From NCBI GenBank assembly GCA_028290705.1, contig JAQGJH010000143.1:1-45082 (forward strand): DNA of 45,082 nucleotides. The letters are read 5' to 3'. This DNA is from Hyphomicrobiales bacterium. GTDB taxonomy: Bacteria > Pseudomonadota > Alphaproteobacteria > Rhizobiales > Beijerinckiaceae. A model generated the notes under the pieces. That model was not told where the DNA came from. It saw nothing but the letters and a program-made list of their open reading frames with translations, and did not search any database. Within the stretch, counting starts at the first letter, position 1. Each line of letters opens with the position of its first letter. A program made the position numbers and the translations under genes. Below, in pieces: positions 27,162 to 34,906 of the stretch.

Positions 27162-28655
27162 TCAGTCATTGATGAAGCCCACGCGGCCGCGGAAATTCGA
27201 GATCACTTCCGGGTTGGACTTGGTGGAGTAGAGCCGGTTGACCCGGCCGAGCAGCCAGGACTGAGGGTCGGTGGCGTCGGCGAAATTGTCGGTCGGCTTG
27301 ACCACTTCGGACGGCGACATCGGCTTGGCGATGTAGGGCGTGACGATGATCATCAGCTCGCTCTCCTCGCGCTGATAGTCGCGCGAGCGGAACAAGGTGC
27401 CGAGCACCGGCAGGTTCATCAGTCCGGGAAGGCCGTTGATGACCTGCTTGGACCGAACCTGGATGAGGCCCGCGGAAGCGATGGACGCGCCGGAGGGCAG
27501 TTCGACCGTGGTCTCGTTCTTGCGCGTGCGGAAGGCCGGGACGTTGACGGTCGAGAAGGAGAACGACTGCGTGTTGTCGACTTCGGTCACTTCGGTCGCG
27601 ACGCGCAGCAGGATGCGTCCTTCGGACAGCACCACGGGGGTGAAGTTCAGCGAGATGCCGTAGGGCTTGAACGAAATGCCGACCGTGCAGGCCTGGCGGC
27701 CGGACGCCGGATCGATCGAGCAGCTCTGGCTGCCCGGAACCGGCAATTCGCCGCCTGCCGTGAATTTGGCGCCCTCGCCCGAAACCGCCGTGACGGTCGG
27801 CTCGGCCAGCACGCGCGCGACGCCGTAGCGTTCGAACGCCTGCAGGGTCGCGGAGGCGTTGGTGCCGGGGATCGTCAGGTTGGTTTCGGAGGGCTGCTGC
27901 AGATTGAGCGTCAGGGGGTTCTGCATAGTGAACCGGCCCCAGCCGCCCCCCACCGTCGCGCTGGTGATGCCGAGTTGCTTCATCACCGTGCGCTGCACTT
28001 CCGCGATGGTGACTTTCAGCATCACCTGATCCTTGCCGCGGATCACCAGCGAGTTGATGACGCGTCCGCTCGAGCCGGCAGCCGCGGGATTGCCCGACGC
28101 GCCGGCCGCTCCGCCCCCGACGCCGCCAGCCGATTGGCCGACGAAGCCATAGGCGATGTCGAGCGCCTGCTGGGCTTCCCCGGCGGAATCGACCGTGCCG
28201 GTCAGGATGATGGTGTCGTTGACGGTGCGCAGGACGATGTTCGAGCTGGGCATCGCGGTCTTGAGAATGCGATCCAGTTCCTGGATGTCGCGGCCGATCG
28301 AGATTTCGATCGTGGCGATCTGGCGTCCTGCGGAATCCATCGCGAAGATGGTCGTCTGTCCGCCTTCCATGCCGATGATGTAGAGCTTGCGCGGCGAGCG
28401 CACGACTGCATTGGCGACCTTGGGGTTGCCGACGAAGATTTCGGCGGCGTCACGCGGCAGGTCGATGATCACCGATTTGCCGACGCCCATGGCGAGCCGC
28501 CGCGCGAGACCGCCATCGGCTGCCCGCTCGAACGACGCCTGCGCGCGGCTGCCCGATTGCGCCAGCGCCGGGACGGCGTTCGCGGCCAGCGAGAACAGCC
28601 CGGCGACGATCGCCAAAGCGCCTCTGGCCGCTGCCCTGCGCGCCTGCTCGGTCAT
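27162..28655 (-). CDS. cpaC: Tad outer-membrane secretin CpaC (RcpA)
   Basis: 497 aa. A signal peptide ending PALAQ is followed by a pilus-type N-domain (GKSVIIDLPRDAAEIFVGNP, sharing its fold with the small protein at 30712-31185) and a BON-like segment (DTIILTGTVDSAGEAQQAL). The secretin core begins around VMLKVTIAEVQRTVMKQLG and includes the late EESELMIIVTPYIAKP signature. AGGAG eight bases before the ATG at 28655 supports this start. An ATG at 28709 that overlaps the cpaB stop is the alternative and would add an 18-residue basic stretch ahead of the signal. Confidence 0.9.
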   Translation of the reverse strand: MTEQARRAAARGALAIVAGLFSLAANAVPALAQSGSRAQASFERAADGGLARRLAMGVGKSVIIDLPRDAAEIFVGNPKVANAVVRSPRKLYIIGMEGGQTTIFAMDSAGRQIATIEISIGRDIQELDRILKTAMPSSNIVLRTVNDTIILTGTVDSAGEAQQALDIAYGFVGQSAGGVGGGAAGASGNPAAAGSSGRVINSLVIRGKDQVMLKVTIAEVQRTVMKQLGITSATVGGGWGRFTMQNPLTLNLQQPSETNLTIPGTNASATLQAFERYGVARVLAEPTVTAVSGEGAKFTAGGELPVPGSQSCSIDPASGRQACTVGISFKPYGISLNFTPVVLSEGRILLRVATEVTEVDNTQSFSFSTVNVPAFRTRKNETTVELPSGASIASAGLIQVRSKQVINGLPGLMNLPVLGTLFRSRDYQREESELMIIVTPYIAKPMSPSEVVKPTDNFADATDPQSWLLGRVNRLYSTKSNPEVISNFRGRVGFIND

Positions 28656-28708
28656 GGGTCTGGCTCCTGCCTTGGTCGGACGGCGGTGCTGAAGGGATGT
28701 CGGGTTCA

Positions 28709-29494
28709 TCAGCGTCCGCCCTGCGAGATGCCGAAGCGCACGATGGCCGGGCCGCGGTCTGGAGAATCGGCGATTTCGGGCTGGGCTCCGCCATTGGCGT
28801 CCGCCATGCTGCGCAGCGTCAGCGACAATTGGCCGACACGCTGCGCCAGAACCAGAATCTCGGCTTGCCGCGGATCGACCTCGAGAGTGGCGTTGGAGCC
28901 GACGACGACGCGTTCGCCGTTCTTTTCCTGGATGTTCTGGCCGATGGCCAGGACCCGGACGTTGCTCAGCACGGTTTCGGTGACGTAGCTGTCGCCCGCC
29001 TTGTTGTCCTCGTCTCGCGCCGTCTTGATGATGTCGACGCGATCGTTGGGAAGGATGAACCCGCCGGCGGTCGTGCCGCCCTGCGTATCGATGTTGATCG
29101 CGACGGCGCGCGAGCCTTGCGGCAGAATGGCCGAGAGGAAGCCGCTGCTCGATCCACTCTTGATCAGCTTCTCGCGGCGGATCGGGTCGCCCTGGGCGAA
29201 GGGCATGCGCACGAACGCGCCGGTGAGTTCGGCGACCGCGTCGGCGCCATCGCGGCGGATCATCGTGGGGGCGACGGCCGTCTTGGGCCAGGACTGCCAG
29301 ACCATGTCGGCCGGCGACATGATCTTGCCGAGCGGCAGGTCCGCGCCGGCGACCAGAACGTCGTCGGTTTCAATGCGGACCACGGGTGCGGGAGCGGGCT
29401 CGGGCGGAGGACTGGACGAGGATCCGGCGATCATCGCGGCGGCTCCGCCGGCGACAAGCGCAACACCCAGTACGGCTAGACGTGCAATTTTCAT
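28709..29494 (-). CDS. cpaB: Tad pilus assembly protein CpaB (RcpC)
   Basis: 261 aa. A short N-terminal hydrophobic anchor (about residues 5-25) and a Ser/Pro linker precede an SAF-type domain (about 38-110; VLVAGADLPLGKIMSPADM), then the RcpC/CpaB domain with SRAVAINIDTQGGTTAGGFI and PNDRVDIIKT. The C-terminal domain has ATLEVDPRQAEILVLAQ. It is periplasmic and works with the CpaC secretin. The start at 29494 (MKIARLAV) puts the anchor first and has AAGAG six bases upstream. A CtrA-like box lies about 60 bases upstream. Confidence 0.9.
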   Translation of the reverse strand: MKIARLAVLGVALVAGGAAAMIAGSSSSPPPEPAPAPVVRIETDDVLVAGADLPLGKIMSPADMVWQSWPKTAVAPTMIRRDGADAVAELTGAFVRMPFAQGDPIRREKLIKSGSSSGFLSAILPQGSRAVAINIDTQGGTTAGGFILPNDRVDIIKTARDEDNKAGDSYVTETVLSNVRVLAIGQNIQEKNGERVVVGSNATLEVDPRQAEILVLAQRVGQLSLTLRSMADANGGAQPEIADSPDRGPAIVRFGISQGGR

Positions 29495-29554
29495 GCTCAA
29501 CTCTTTTTCGAAAATGCTCCGGTCGTGCTCGGGACCCATCTGACCAAGGAAACG

Positions 29555-29569
29555 TCAAATTAAGGTTAA
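29555..29569 (-). promoter_or_regulatory. CtrA-like box upstream of cpaB
   Basis: On the minus strand this reads TTAA-N7-TTGA, one base from TTAA-N7-TTAA, within a GGTTAACC palindrome (29564-29571). It ends about 60 bases before the cpaB ATG and lies in the gap to cpaA, suggesting a promoter inside the cpa cluster. Confidence 0.4.
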
Positions 29570-29587
29570 CCGACTCTTTCCCAGCGC

Positions 29588-30094
29588 TCAGCCGATGACG
29601 ATGCGGTGGAAGAGAACAGATTCCGGGTAGAGCACGAGGCCGGCGATCGCGAGCGCGATGCCGTAGGGAATGCCGCCCTTGGGCTCGTGCAGCCGCTCGA
29701 TCCACGGCACGCGGGCGATGCGCGCCGGCAGAGGCCAGCGACGCAGCTGAAGCAGCAGGAGCGTCAAGGCAGCACCCGCCAGCGAGGCCACGAGCCCGTA
29801 TTCCATGACGTGGCCCCAGCCCATCCAGACCGACGTGGCGGCCGCGAGCTTGGCGTCTCCCCCGCCGATCCACCCGAAGGCGAACATCGCGAAGGTGATC
29901 AGCAGGACGAGGAAACCGCAGGCCAGGTGCCAGCCGATCTCCTGCATCGACAGACCGGCGGCGAATGCGATGGCGACGAATCCGACCACGAGGATGATCG
30001 AGATGCGATTGGAGATCGTCATCGTCAGCAGATCGGACGACGCCGCATAGGCCATCAGAAGAGGAAAAAGGATCAGAACGGCTGCCTGTAGCAT
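29588..30094 (-). CDS. cpaA: Prepilin peptidase CpaA (TadV)
   Basis: 168 aa integral-membrane aspartic peptidase with about five to six hydrophobic segments. Catalytic Asp residues are Asp21 (AYAASSDLLTMTISN) and Asp80 in the hallmark GGGDAKL. The short form without the N-terminal methylase domain is the Tad class. Expected substrates in this locus are the Flp pilin at 30273-30434 and the pseudopilins at 31289-31909 and 31918-32583. It is separated from flp by about 180 bases with stem-loops. Confidence 0.93.
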   Translation of the reverse strand: MLQAAVLILFPLLMAYAASSDLLTMTISNRISIILVVGFVAIAFAAGLSMQEIGWHLACGFLVLLITFAMFAFGWIGGGDAKLAAATSVWMGWGHVMEYGLVASLAGAALTLLLLQLRRWPLPARIARVPWIERLHEPKGGIPYGIALAIAGLVLYPESVLFHRIVIG

Positions 30095-30183
30095 CTGCGA
30101 CTCCGCTGTTCGGTCATGGCCGAATCGGTCGTAACGCTAGCCGGGCGGGGCTTTAGCTTTGGTTACCGGGATCATTACAAGAC

Positions 30184-30247
30184 GACGGCCCCGGTGGGAG
30201 CCGAGGCCGTTTTCAGAGAGGCAGACAACGAGGCGACCGACGGTCGC
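30184..30247. other. Stem-loops between flp and cpaA, possible transcript attenuation
   Basis: Two hairpins are visible: GCGACC / GGTCGC with a 3-base loop (30233-30247), and a longer imperfect one with ACGGCC / GGCCGT ends (30184-30209). The second is followed by four Ts on the plus strand, with no good T run on the minus strand. They could stabilise or partly terminate the abundant pilin message before cpaA. This is a structural reading by eye only. Confidence 0.35.
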
Positions 30248-30272
30248 TTCGCAATCCGTTCATTTGCCCGCA

Positions 30273-30434
30273 TCAGGACAGATTGGTTGCGACCGCATTG
30301 AACTTGGCCGAGATCTTCGTGCCGACGGCCGAGACCGAACCGATGATCACGACGGCGATCAGGCCGGCGATGAGACCGTATTCGATGGCGGTCGCGCCGG
30401 ACTCGTCATTCAGGAAACGCGCGATGGACTTCAT
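30273..30434 (-). CDS. flp: Flp/Fap-type major pilin of the Tad pilus
   Basis: A small 53-aa gene. The leader MKSIARFLNDESG ends at Gly13, the CpaA cleavage point. The mature pilin starts ATAIEYGLIAGLIAVVII, with Glu18 at +5 followed by Tyr, the Flp signature, and is one long hydrophobic helix with a short polar tail. AGGAG lies six bases before the ATG (plus-strand 30441-30445), a strong ribosome site fitting an abundant structural subunit. It heads the minus-strand cpa/tad core and is divergent from the pseudopilin operon. Confidence 0.95.
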   Translation of the reverse strand: MKSIARFLNDESGATAIEYGLIAGLIAVVIIGSVSAVGTKISAKFNAVATNLS

Positions 30435-30485
30435 GTTCAACTCCTACTCCACACTCCAGCGGCTCGTCGGATTGCATCTCGTGAG

Positions 30486-30532
30486 CCCCTTTGAGTGAGG
30501 AAGAGTATTGTTCAGCACGCGTTTCAAAGGGG
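30486..30532. promoter_or_regulatory. Inverted repeat in the flp upstream region
   Basis: Perfect 9-bp arms CCCCTTTGA (30486-30494) and TCAAAGGGG (30524-30532) are spaced by 29 bases, 52-98 bases before the flp ATG. The right arm runs into the palindrome GGGTTAACCC (30530-30539). Arms about three helical turns apart could bind a dimer or two dimers of a regulator, or form a leader hairpin if transcribed. Regulator unknown. Confidence 0.45.
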
Positions 30533-30711
30533 TTAACCCGGCTCTAGCCAAGCATTAACGCTTATTAGCACGCATTTTAGGGAAATCGGCCGCGAGCCCT
30601 GCGGCACAGGGATTTTTGCGTCCGGGCAGGCAATGATACTTCGTGGAGCTTCAGTCTTCATTCACCATTTTGCGTTGAATTGGGTGGCAGCTTGTACCGT
30701 TCGAGGCCCGC

Positions 30712-31185
30712 ATGTCGCTTTTCAGCCGCTCCTTCCTCCACCTCGTTCTCCCACCTGCGGCGCTGTTGCTGGGCTCGTTCCTGTCCCTCGACAAGGCGGC
30801 GGCCGCCGAGACCATCACGGTGGTGCTGGACCAGGCCAAGATCATCCAGTTGCCGGAGCGCACCAGCACGGTGATCGTCGGAAACCCGGGAGTGGCGGAC
30901 GTCACGCTGCTCAAGAAGAACGGCCGGATGATCATCACCGCCAAGGGATTTGGCGAAACCAACATGCTGGCGCTGGATGCGCAGGGGAATTCGATCGGTG
31001 AGTCGATCGTACGCGTCGTGGCGCCCGAAAACGCCCTGATCGTCCAGCGCGGGCTCGAGCGCGAATCCTATTCCTGCAATCCCCGCTGTCAGCCGACCGT
31101 GAACCTGGGCGACACGACCAAATTCATGGCCGACACGGCCGGCCAGGTCCAGCAGCGCAACACGTTCTCGTCGCCCACACGCTAG
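30712..31185 (+). CDS. Stand-alone secretin N-domain (pilus assembly protein N-terminal domain) protein
   Basis: 157 aa. A signal peptide (about 1-32, ending AAAA) is followed by one compact domain, TITVVLDQAKIIQLPERTST to about residue 105. Its pattern (VIVGNPGVADVTLL, MIITAKGFGETNMLALD) parallels the N-domain of CpaC in this locus, but there is no secretin barrel. A short tail has a Cys pair (SCNPRC). GAGG lies just upstream of the ATG. Such proteins are common beside flp in Rhizobiales. A periplasmic role with the CpaC ring is inferred. It is divergent from flp and upstream of the two pseudopilin genes. Confidence 0.82.
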   Translation: MSLFSRSFLHLVLPPAALLLGSFLSLDKAAAAETITVVLDQAKIIQLPERTSTVIVGNPGVADVTLLKKNGRMIITAKGFGETNMLALDAQGNSIGESIVRVVAPENALIVQRGLERESYSCNPRCQPTVNLGDTTKFMADTAGQVQQRNTFSSPTR

Positions 31186-31218
31186 GCTGCGGCATAGCAC
31201 CGGATGTGCAGGTTGCTG

Positions 31219-31233
31219 TTAACGCTCGGCTAA
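31219..31233 (+). promoter_or_regulatory. CtrA-like box upstream of the TadE-like gene
   Basis: TTAA-N7-CTAA, one base from TTAA-N7-TTAA, within a GTTAAC core at 31218-31223. It lies 55-70 bases upstream of the GTG start at 31289, in the gap after the secretin N-domain gene. Confidence 0.4.
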
Positions 31234-31288
31234 TTTGTCGAAGCTAGGGTGTTTCCACGGCCCTGCCCCGGGCCGCGGAGCCCGACAC

Positions 31289-31909
31289 GTGTTGAAAGCG
31301 TTGCACATCAACATCCGGACCGAGACCGCGCGCCCAGGATTGCGCCGCGTGATCGTGAGGTTCGGGTCTGACCGCAACGGCGCGACGGCCGTCGAATTCG
31401 CCTTCGTGGCCGTGCCGTTCCTGGGACTGCTCTTCGCGATCCTCGAAACCGCCTTCGTGTTCTTCACGACCGAAGGACTCGAGAGCGCGGTCGCGGATGC
31501 CGCCCGCACGATCATGACAGGCCAGGTCCAATCGACCTCGATCGCCAACAGCGCTCAATTTCGCGACCAGATGATCTGCAATCCGACGCCGCCGCGCAAA
31601 AGGCTGCTGCCGGATTACATCGACTGCAGCAAGGTTCTGGTCGACGTCCGCCAGGCCAGCGCCTTTGCGACCACCGACATGTCGCGCAATTTCTACATGA
31701 ACCCGACGATGAACTATTCGCCCGGCGGCGGCGGCTGCATCGTGGTGGTGCGCGCCGCCTATCCGATGCCGGTGTTCTTTCCGCTACTCACCGTGTCGGG
31801 GGTCAGCACCGCCGGACAGGTCTCGTTCGACAACGGCATGAAGCACATGCTGGTCGGCACCGCGGCCTTCCGCAACGAACCCTTCCCGGGTTCGACACCT
31901 AGCTGTTGA
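31289..31909 (+). CDS. TadE-like pseudopilin / minor pilin
   Basis: 206 aa. The GTG at 31289 is chosen because GGAG lies eight bases upstream, a strong site; the open frame extends further back to a TTG with no such signal. A basic leader ends at Gly31, then ATAVEFAFVAVPFLGLLFAI with Glu36 at +5, the prepilin-like cleavage and TadE motif. The rest is an exported domain with several Cys residues and a Gly-rich GGGGCIVVVRAAYPM strand typical of TadE/TadG proteins. It probably primes or caps the Tad pilus after CpaA processing. It is followed within nine bases by a second family member. Confidence 0.85.
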   Translation: MLKALHINIRTETARPGLRRVIVRFGSDRNGATAVEFAFVAVPFLGLLFAILETAFVFFTTEGLESAVADAARTIMTGQVQSTSIANSAQFRDQMICNPTPPRKRLLPDYIDCSKVLVDVRQASAFATTDMSRNFYMNPTMNYSPGGGGCIVVVRAAYPMPVFFPLLTVSGVSTAGQVSFDNGMKHMLVGTAAFRNEPFPGSTPSC

Positions 31910-31917
31910 GCGGGGCC

Positions 31918-32583
31918 ATGCCGAAAAACTCCAGACAGGCCCGGACCGCAGGACTTTTTCTGGCTCGCTGGCGTGGCGATCTGCGCGGCGTCGCGGCCGT
32001 CGAGTTCGCCCTCATCCTGCCGCTCATGCTGCTGCTCTATCTCGGCTCGACCCAGATCGTCCAGAGCCTGATGGCGAGCCGGAAACTGTCGATCGTGGCG
32101 CGTTCGCTGTCGGATCTCGTGGCGCAGCAGCCGGCCGGCACCAATCTGACGGACACGCAACTGAACGACATTTTCGCGGCTGCGAGTTCGATCATGTCGC
32201 CGTTCTCGACCGCCAGCCTGAAGATGACGGTGTCGAGCGTCGAATTCGCCCCCAAGACGTCGCCCGCCACCGGATACGACGCCAAGCCCAGATGGTCGGT
32301 GCTGCGCAACGGCTCCCTGCCCCGTCCGTGCGCCATCCTGACTCCCGTGCCGGATGCGACGCAGAACGGCATCAACAAGATGCCGGTCGGACTCTATGCC
32401 GCCGGCAGCGTCATCGTGGCGGACGTCTCCTACACCTACACGCCGGCCTTCGGCGGGCAATTGCTCGCCTGGAGCACCAGCGAGAGCAACGTGCGGATGT
32501 CCCGCACGCTCTACATGCGGCCGCGCGCACAATCGCTGATCACCTATACGGGCACGGCGGGCACGAAATGCGCCGCCTACTGA
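31918..32583 (+). CDS. TadE/TadG-like pseudopilin
   Basis: 221 aa. The leader ends at Gly24, followed by VAAVEFALILPLMLLLYLG with Glu29 at +5, the same pseudopilin cleavage pattern as its upstream neighbour. The exported part has a late VADVSYTYTPAFGGQLL strand, matching the conserved position in TadE-like proteins, and a final Cys near the C-terminus. The ATG at 31918 (with GCGGGG upstream) is preferred to a TTG at 31906. The gene ends the divergent tad operon, which is closed by the terminator at 32611-32645. Confidence 0.85.
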   Translation: MPKNSRQARTAGLFLARWRGDLRGVAAVEFALILPLMLLLYLGSTQIVQSLMASRKLSIVARSLSDLVAQQPAGTNLTDTQLNDIFAAASSIMSPFSTASLKMTVSSVEFAPKTSPATGYDAKPRWSVLRNGSLPRPCAILTPVPDATQNGINKMPVGLYAAGSVIVADVSYTYTPAFGGQLLAWSTSESNVRMSRTLYMRPRAQSLITYTGTAGTKCAAY

Positions 32584-32610
32584 GGCTGGCAGCATCGTTT
32601 ACGGCATGAA

Positions 32611-32645
32611 AAAAGCCGCGGCGCCTGGCGCCGCGGCTTTCTCTT
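32611..32645. terminator. Bidirectional terminator between tadG-like gene and phosphohexomutase
   Basis: A 12-bp perfect GC-rich stem (AAAGCCGCGGCG / CGCCGCGGCTTT) has a 5-base loop, an A run before it and a T-rich end after it. It separates two convergent genes. Confidence 0.85.
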
Positions 32646-32660
32646 CGTCTGGAGCAAAGT

Positions 32661-34160
32661 TCAGATCGTCTGGTTGTAGGCGCCCACTTCCGGGTTCTCG
32701 CGCATCACGCCGTCGACCGCCTTGAACATCTCGCGCATGCGCGCTTCCGACACCGGGCTCTCCACCACGACGACGAGTTCGGGCTTGTTCGAGGACGCAC
32801 GCACGAGGCCCCAGGTTCCGTCTTCCGCCGTGACGCGCACGCCATTGACGGTGACGAGATCGCGGATCGGCTGGCCCGAGACCTTCTCGCCGCGCTTCTG
32901 CATGTCCTGGAAGCGGGCGATGACCTTGTCGACGACGCCGTATTTCACTTCGTCCTCGCAATGGGGCGACATGGTGGGCGAGCCCCAGGTCTTCGGCAGA
33001 TCCTTGTAGAGATCGGCCATTGACTTGTCGGGGTTGCGGTCGAGCATGTCGATGACGTGGATGGCGGTGAGCACGCCGTCGTCATAGCCGCGGCCGACCG
33101 GCTTGTTGAAGAAGAAATGGCCGGACTTTTCGAAGCCCGCGAGCGCGTTGAGATCGTTGACGCGGCGCTTGATGTAGGAATGGCCGGTCTTCCAGTAATC
33201 GGCCTTGGCGCCGAGCGACTGCAGCACCGGATCGGTGGCAAACAGGCCGGTCGACTTGACGTCGACCACGAAGGTCGAATTCGGGTGCAGCTTCGAGAGG
33301 TCACGGGCCAGCATGACGCCGATCTTGTCGGCGAAGATTTCCTCGCCGTTGTTGTCGACCACGCCGCAGCGGTCGCCGTCGCCGTCGAAGCCGAGGCCGA
33401 CGTCCGCGCCGACTTCCCGCACCTTGTGGGCGATCGCATGGAGCATTTCCATGTCTTCGGGGTTCGGGTTGTAGCGCGGGAACGTGTAGTCCAGCTCGAC
33501 GTCGAGCGGGATGACTTCGCAGCCCAGCTTTTCGAGGATCTGTGGCGCGAAGGCGCCGGCGGTTCCGTTGCCGCAAGCGGCCACGACCTTCAGCTTGCGC
33601 TTGATCGGCGCGCGGTCGGTCAAGTCCTTGAAATAGCGGTCGCCGAAATTGTCGACGTAATGATACGAGCCGCCCTCGGCGGTCCGCCATTTGGCCCCGA
33701 GCACGATCTCGCTCAGGCGGCCCATCTCCACCGGTCCGAAGGTGACGGGACGCTGCGCGCCCATCTTCACGCCGGTCCAGCCGTTGTCGTTGTGCGAGGC
33801 CGTGACCATCGCCACCGCCGGCACGTCCAGTTCGAACTGGGCGAAATAGGCCATGGGCGAGAGCGCCAGGCCAATGTCGTGCACCTTGACGCCGCCCGCC
33901 ACCAGGCCGGTGATCATGGCGTGCTTGATGGCGCTCGAATAGCTCCGGTAGTCATGGCCGGTGACGAGCTCGGGCTTGACGCCCATCTCGTGCAGCAGGG
34001 TCGCGAGGCCGAGGCCCAGCGCCTGCACGCCCATCAGGTTCAGTTCCTTCTCGAACAGCCAGCGCGCGTCATATTCGCGGAAGCCCGTGGGCTTCACCAT
34101 CGGCTGGGTTTCGTACGCATAGGTGTTGGGGACCAGCGAGGGTGACGGCTTGGGGAACAT
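32661..34160 (-). CDS. Phosphomannomutase/phosphoglucomutase
   Basis: 499 aa, alpha-D-phosphohexomutase family. It interconverts hexose 1- and 6-phosphates for polysaccharide and LPS precursors. The catalytic Ser122 lies in VTASHNDNGW. The metal loop is GFDGDGDRCG (Asp259, 261, 263). The sugar-binding block reads GFEKSGHFFF, with the Glu and Ser that choose between sugars, and a C-terminal phosphate loop follows (VRASSNKPELVVVVES). The start at 34160 is chosen from the conserved MFPKPSP opening; the Arg-rich sequence before it is leader. Whether glucose or mannose is the main substrate cannot be told. Confidence 0.9.
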   Translation of the reverse strand: MFPKPSPSLVPNTYAYETQPMVKPTGFREYDARWLFEKELNLMGVQALGLGLATLLHEMGVKPELVTGHDYRSYSSAIKHAMITGLVAGGVKVHDIGLALSPMAYFAQFELDVPAVAMVTASHNDNGWTGVKMGAQRPVTFGPVEMGRLSEIVLGAKWRTAEGGSYHYVDNFGDRYFKDLTDRAPIKRKLKVVAACGNGTAGAFAPQILEKLGCEVIPLDVELDYTFPRYNPNPEDMEMLHAIAHKVREVGADVGLGFDGDGDRCGVVDNNGEEIFADKIGVMLARDLSKLHPNSTFVVDVKSTGLFATDPVLQSLGAKADYWKTGHSYIKRRVNDLNALAGFEKSGHFFFNKPVGRGYDDGVLTAIHVIDMLDRNPDKSMADLYKDLPKTWGSPTMSPHCEDEVKYGVVDKVIARFQDMQKRGEKVSGQPIRDLVTVNGVRVTAEDGTWGLVRASSNKPELVVVVESPVSEARMREMFKAVDGVMRENPEVGAYNQTI

Positions 34161-34303
34161 AGAAGCCTCTGGATTGGACAGGAGAGCGTCGGGACGGCGG
34201 GAACGTCCCCGCCTGCGCCGCAACAATAGTCGAGAGCGCGTCAAAAGCGAGGCGGGGTGACGAGGTATGGCTAATGAGCCGAACCTTCGGCCGACAACGC
34301 GCG

Positions 34304-34831
34304 TCAGGGCTTAAGGATCAGATTTCCCGAGGCGATTTCAAAACCCCCGAGCTTTCTGAGGAAGCTCATGCCGAGCAGACTTTTCTCGGTCGCGCCCGGC
34401 GGCAAGACCATGGCCCGGACGTCGGTCGCCCGAATCGTGCCGATCCGGACCTCGGGAAGCTGCAGTTCGGCCGCCTTGATGATTCCGTTGGCGGTCGAGA
34501 TCTGGACCTTGTAGTCGCCGTCCGCCGGCGTGAAGCCAAGCTTGCGGGCGTCTTCGTAGCGGAGCGCCACGACGCTCGCGCCTGTGTCGACCAGCATCGA
34601 GAGCGTGCGGCCACCGACCTCGACGTCGGCGGTGTAATGGCCGGCCCGGTCCGGGCGCAGTTCCACGCGTCCGTACCCGAAGGCCCGGGTGGCCGGCTGC
34701 GGGGCGACCTGCACGCTGCGGGCGACGTTGGAAGCTCTTGGAGCGTCGGGCACGTGCCGCGACAGGAGCGCCACTGCAGCGACGGCGGCGACGCACAGCA
34801 GGACGGCGAGCTTCAAGGCGTTGCCAAGCAT
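34304..34831 (-). CDS. Membrane-anchored retroviral-type aspartic protease (clan AA, TIGR02281-like)
   Basis: 175 aa. An N-terminal anchor (about 6-24) precedes a single pepsin-half domain, GHYTADVEVGGRTLSMLVDT, with the catalytic motif Asp82-Thr-Gly-Ala (LVDTGASVVAL). A late LLGMSFLRKLGGFEI is the usual second landmark. One domain of this kind must dimerise to form an active site, as in HIV protease. The start at 34831 places the anchor first and has GGAAG just upstream. The physiological substrate of these alphaproteobacterial proteases is unknown. It lies downstream of mutS on the minus strand. Confidence 0.87.
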   Translation of the reverse strand: MLGNALKLAVLLCVAAVAAVALLSRHVPDAPRASNVARSVQVAPQPATRAFGYGRVELRPDRAGHYTADVEVGGRTLSMLVDTGASVVALRYEDARKLGFTPADGDYKVQISTANGIIKAAELQLPEVRIGTIRATDVRAMVLPPGATEKSLLGMSFLRKLGGFEIASGNLILKP

Positions 34832-34906
34832 GAGGATCTTCCAGGCGGATCGAACCTCCACCCTGCACGCGCGCCTTTGCCAAAGCTTTAAGTTCACGCG
34901 TCCAAT

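Noticed and set aside
30116-30301. Small plus-strand frame of 61 codons between cpaA and flp
   Set aside because: It runs over the hairpin region and into the antisense of the flp 3' end; no ribosome site or family similarity seen.
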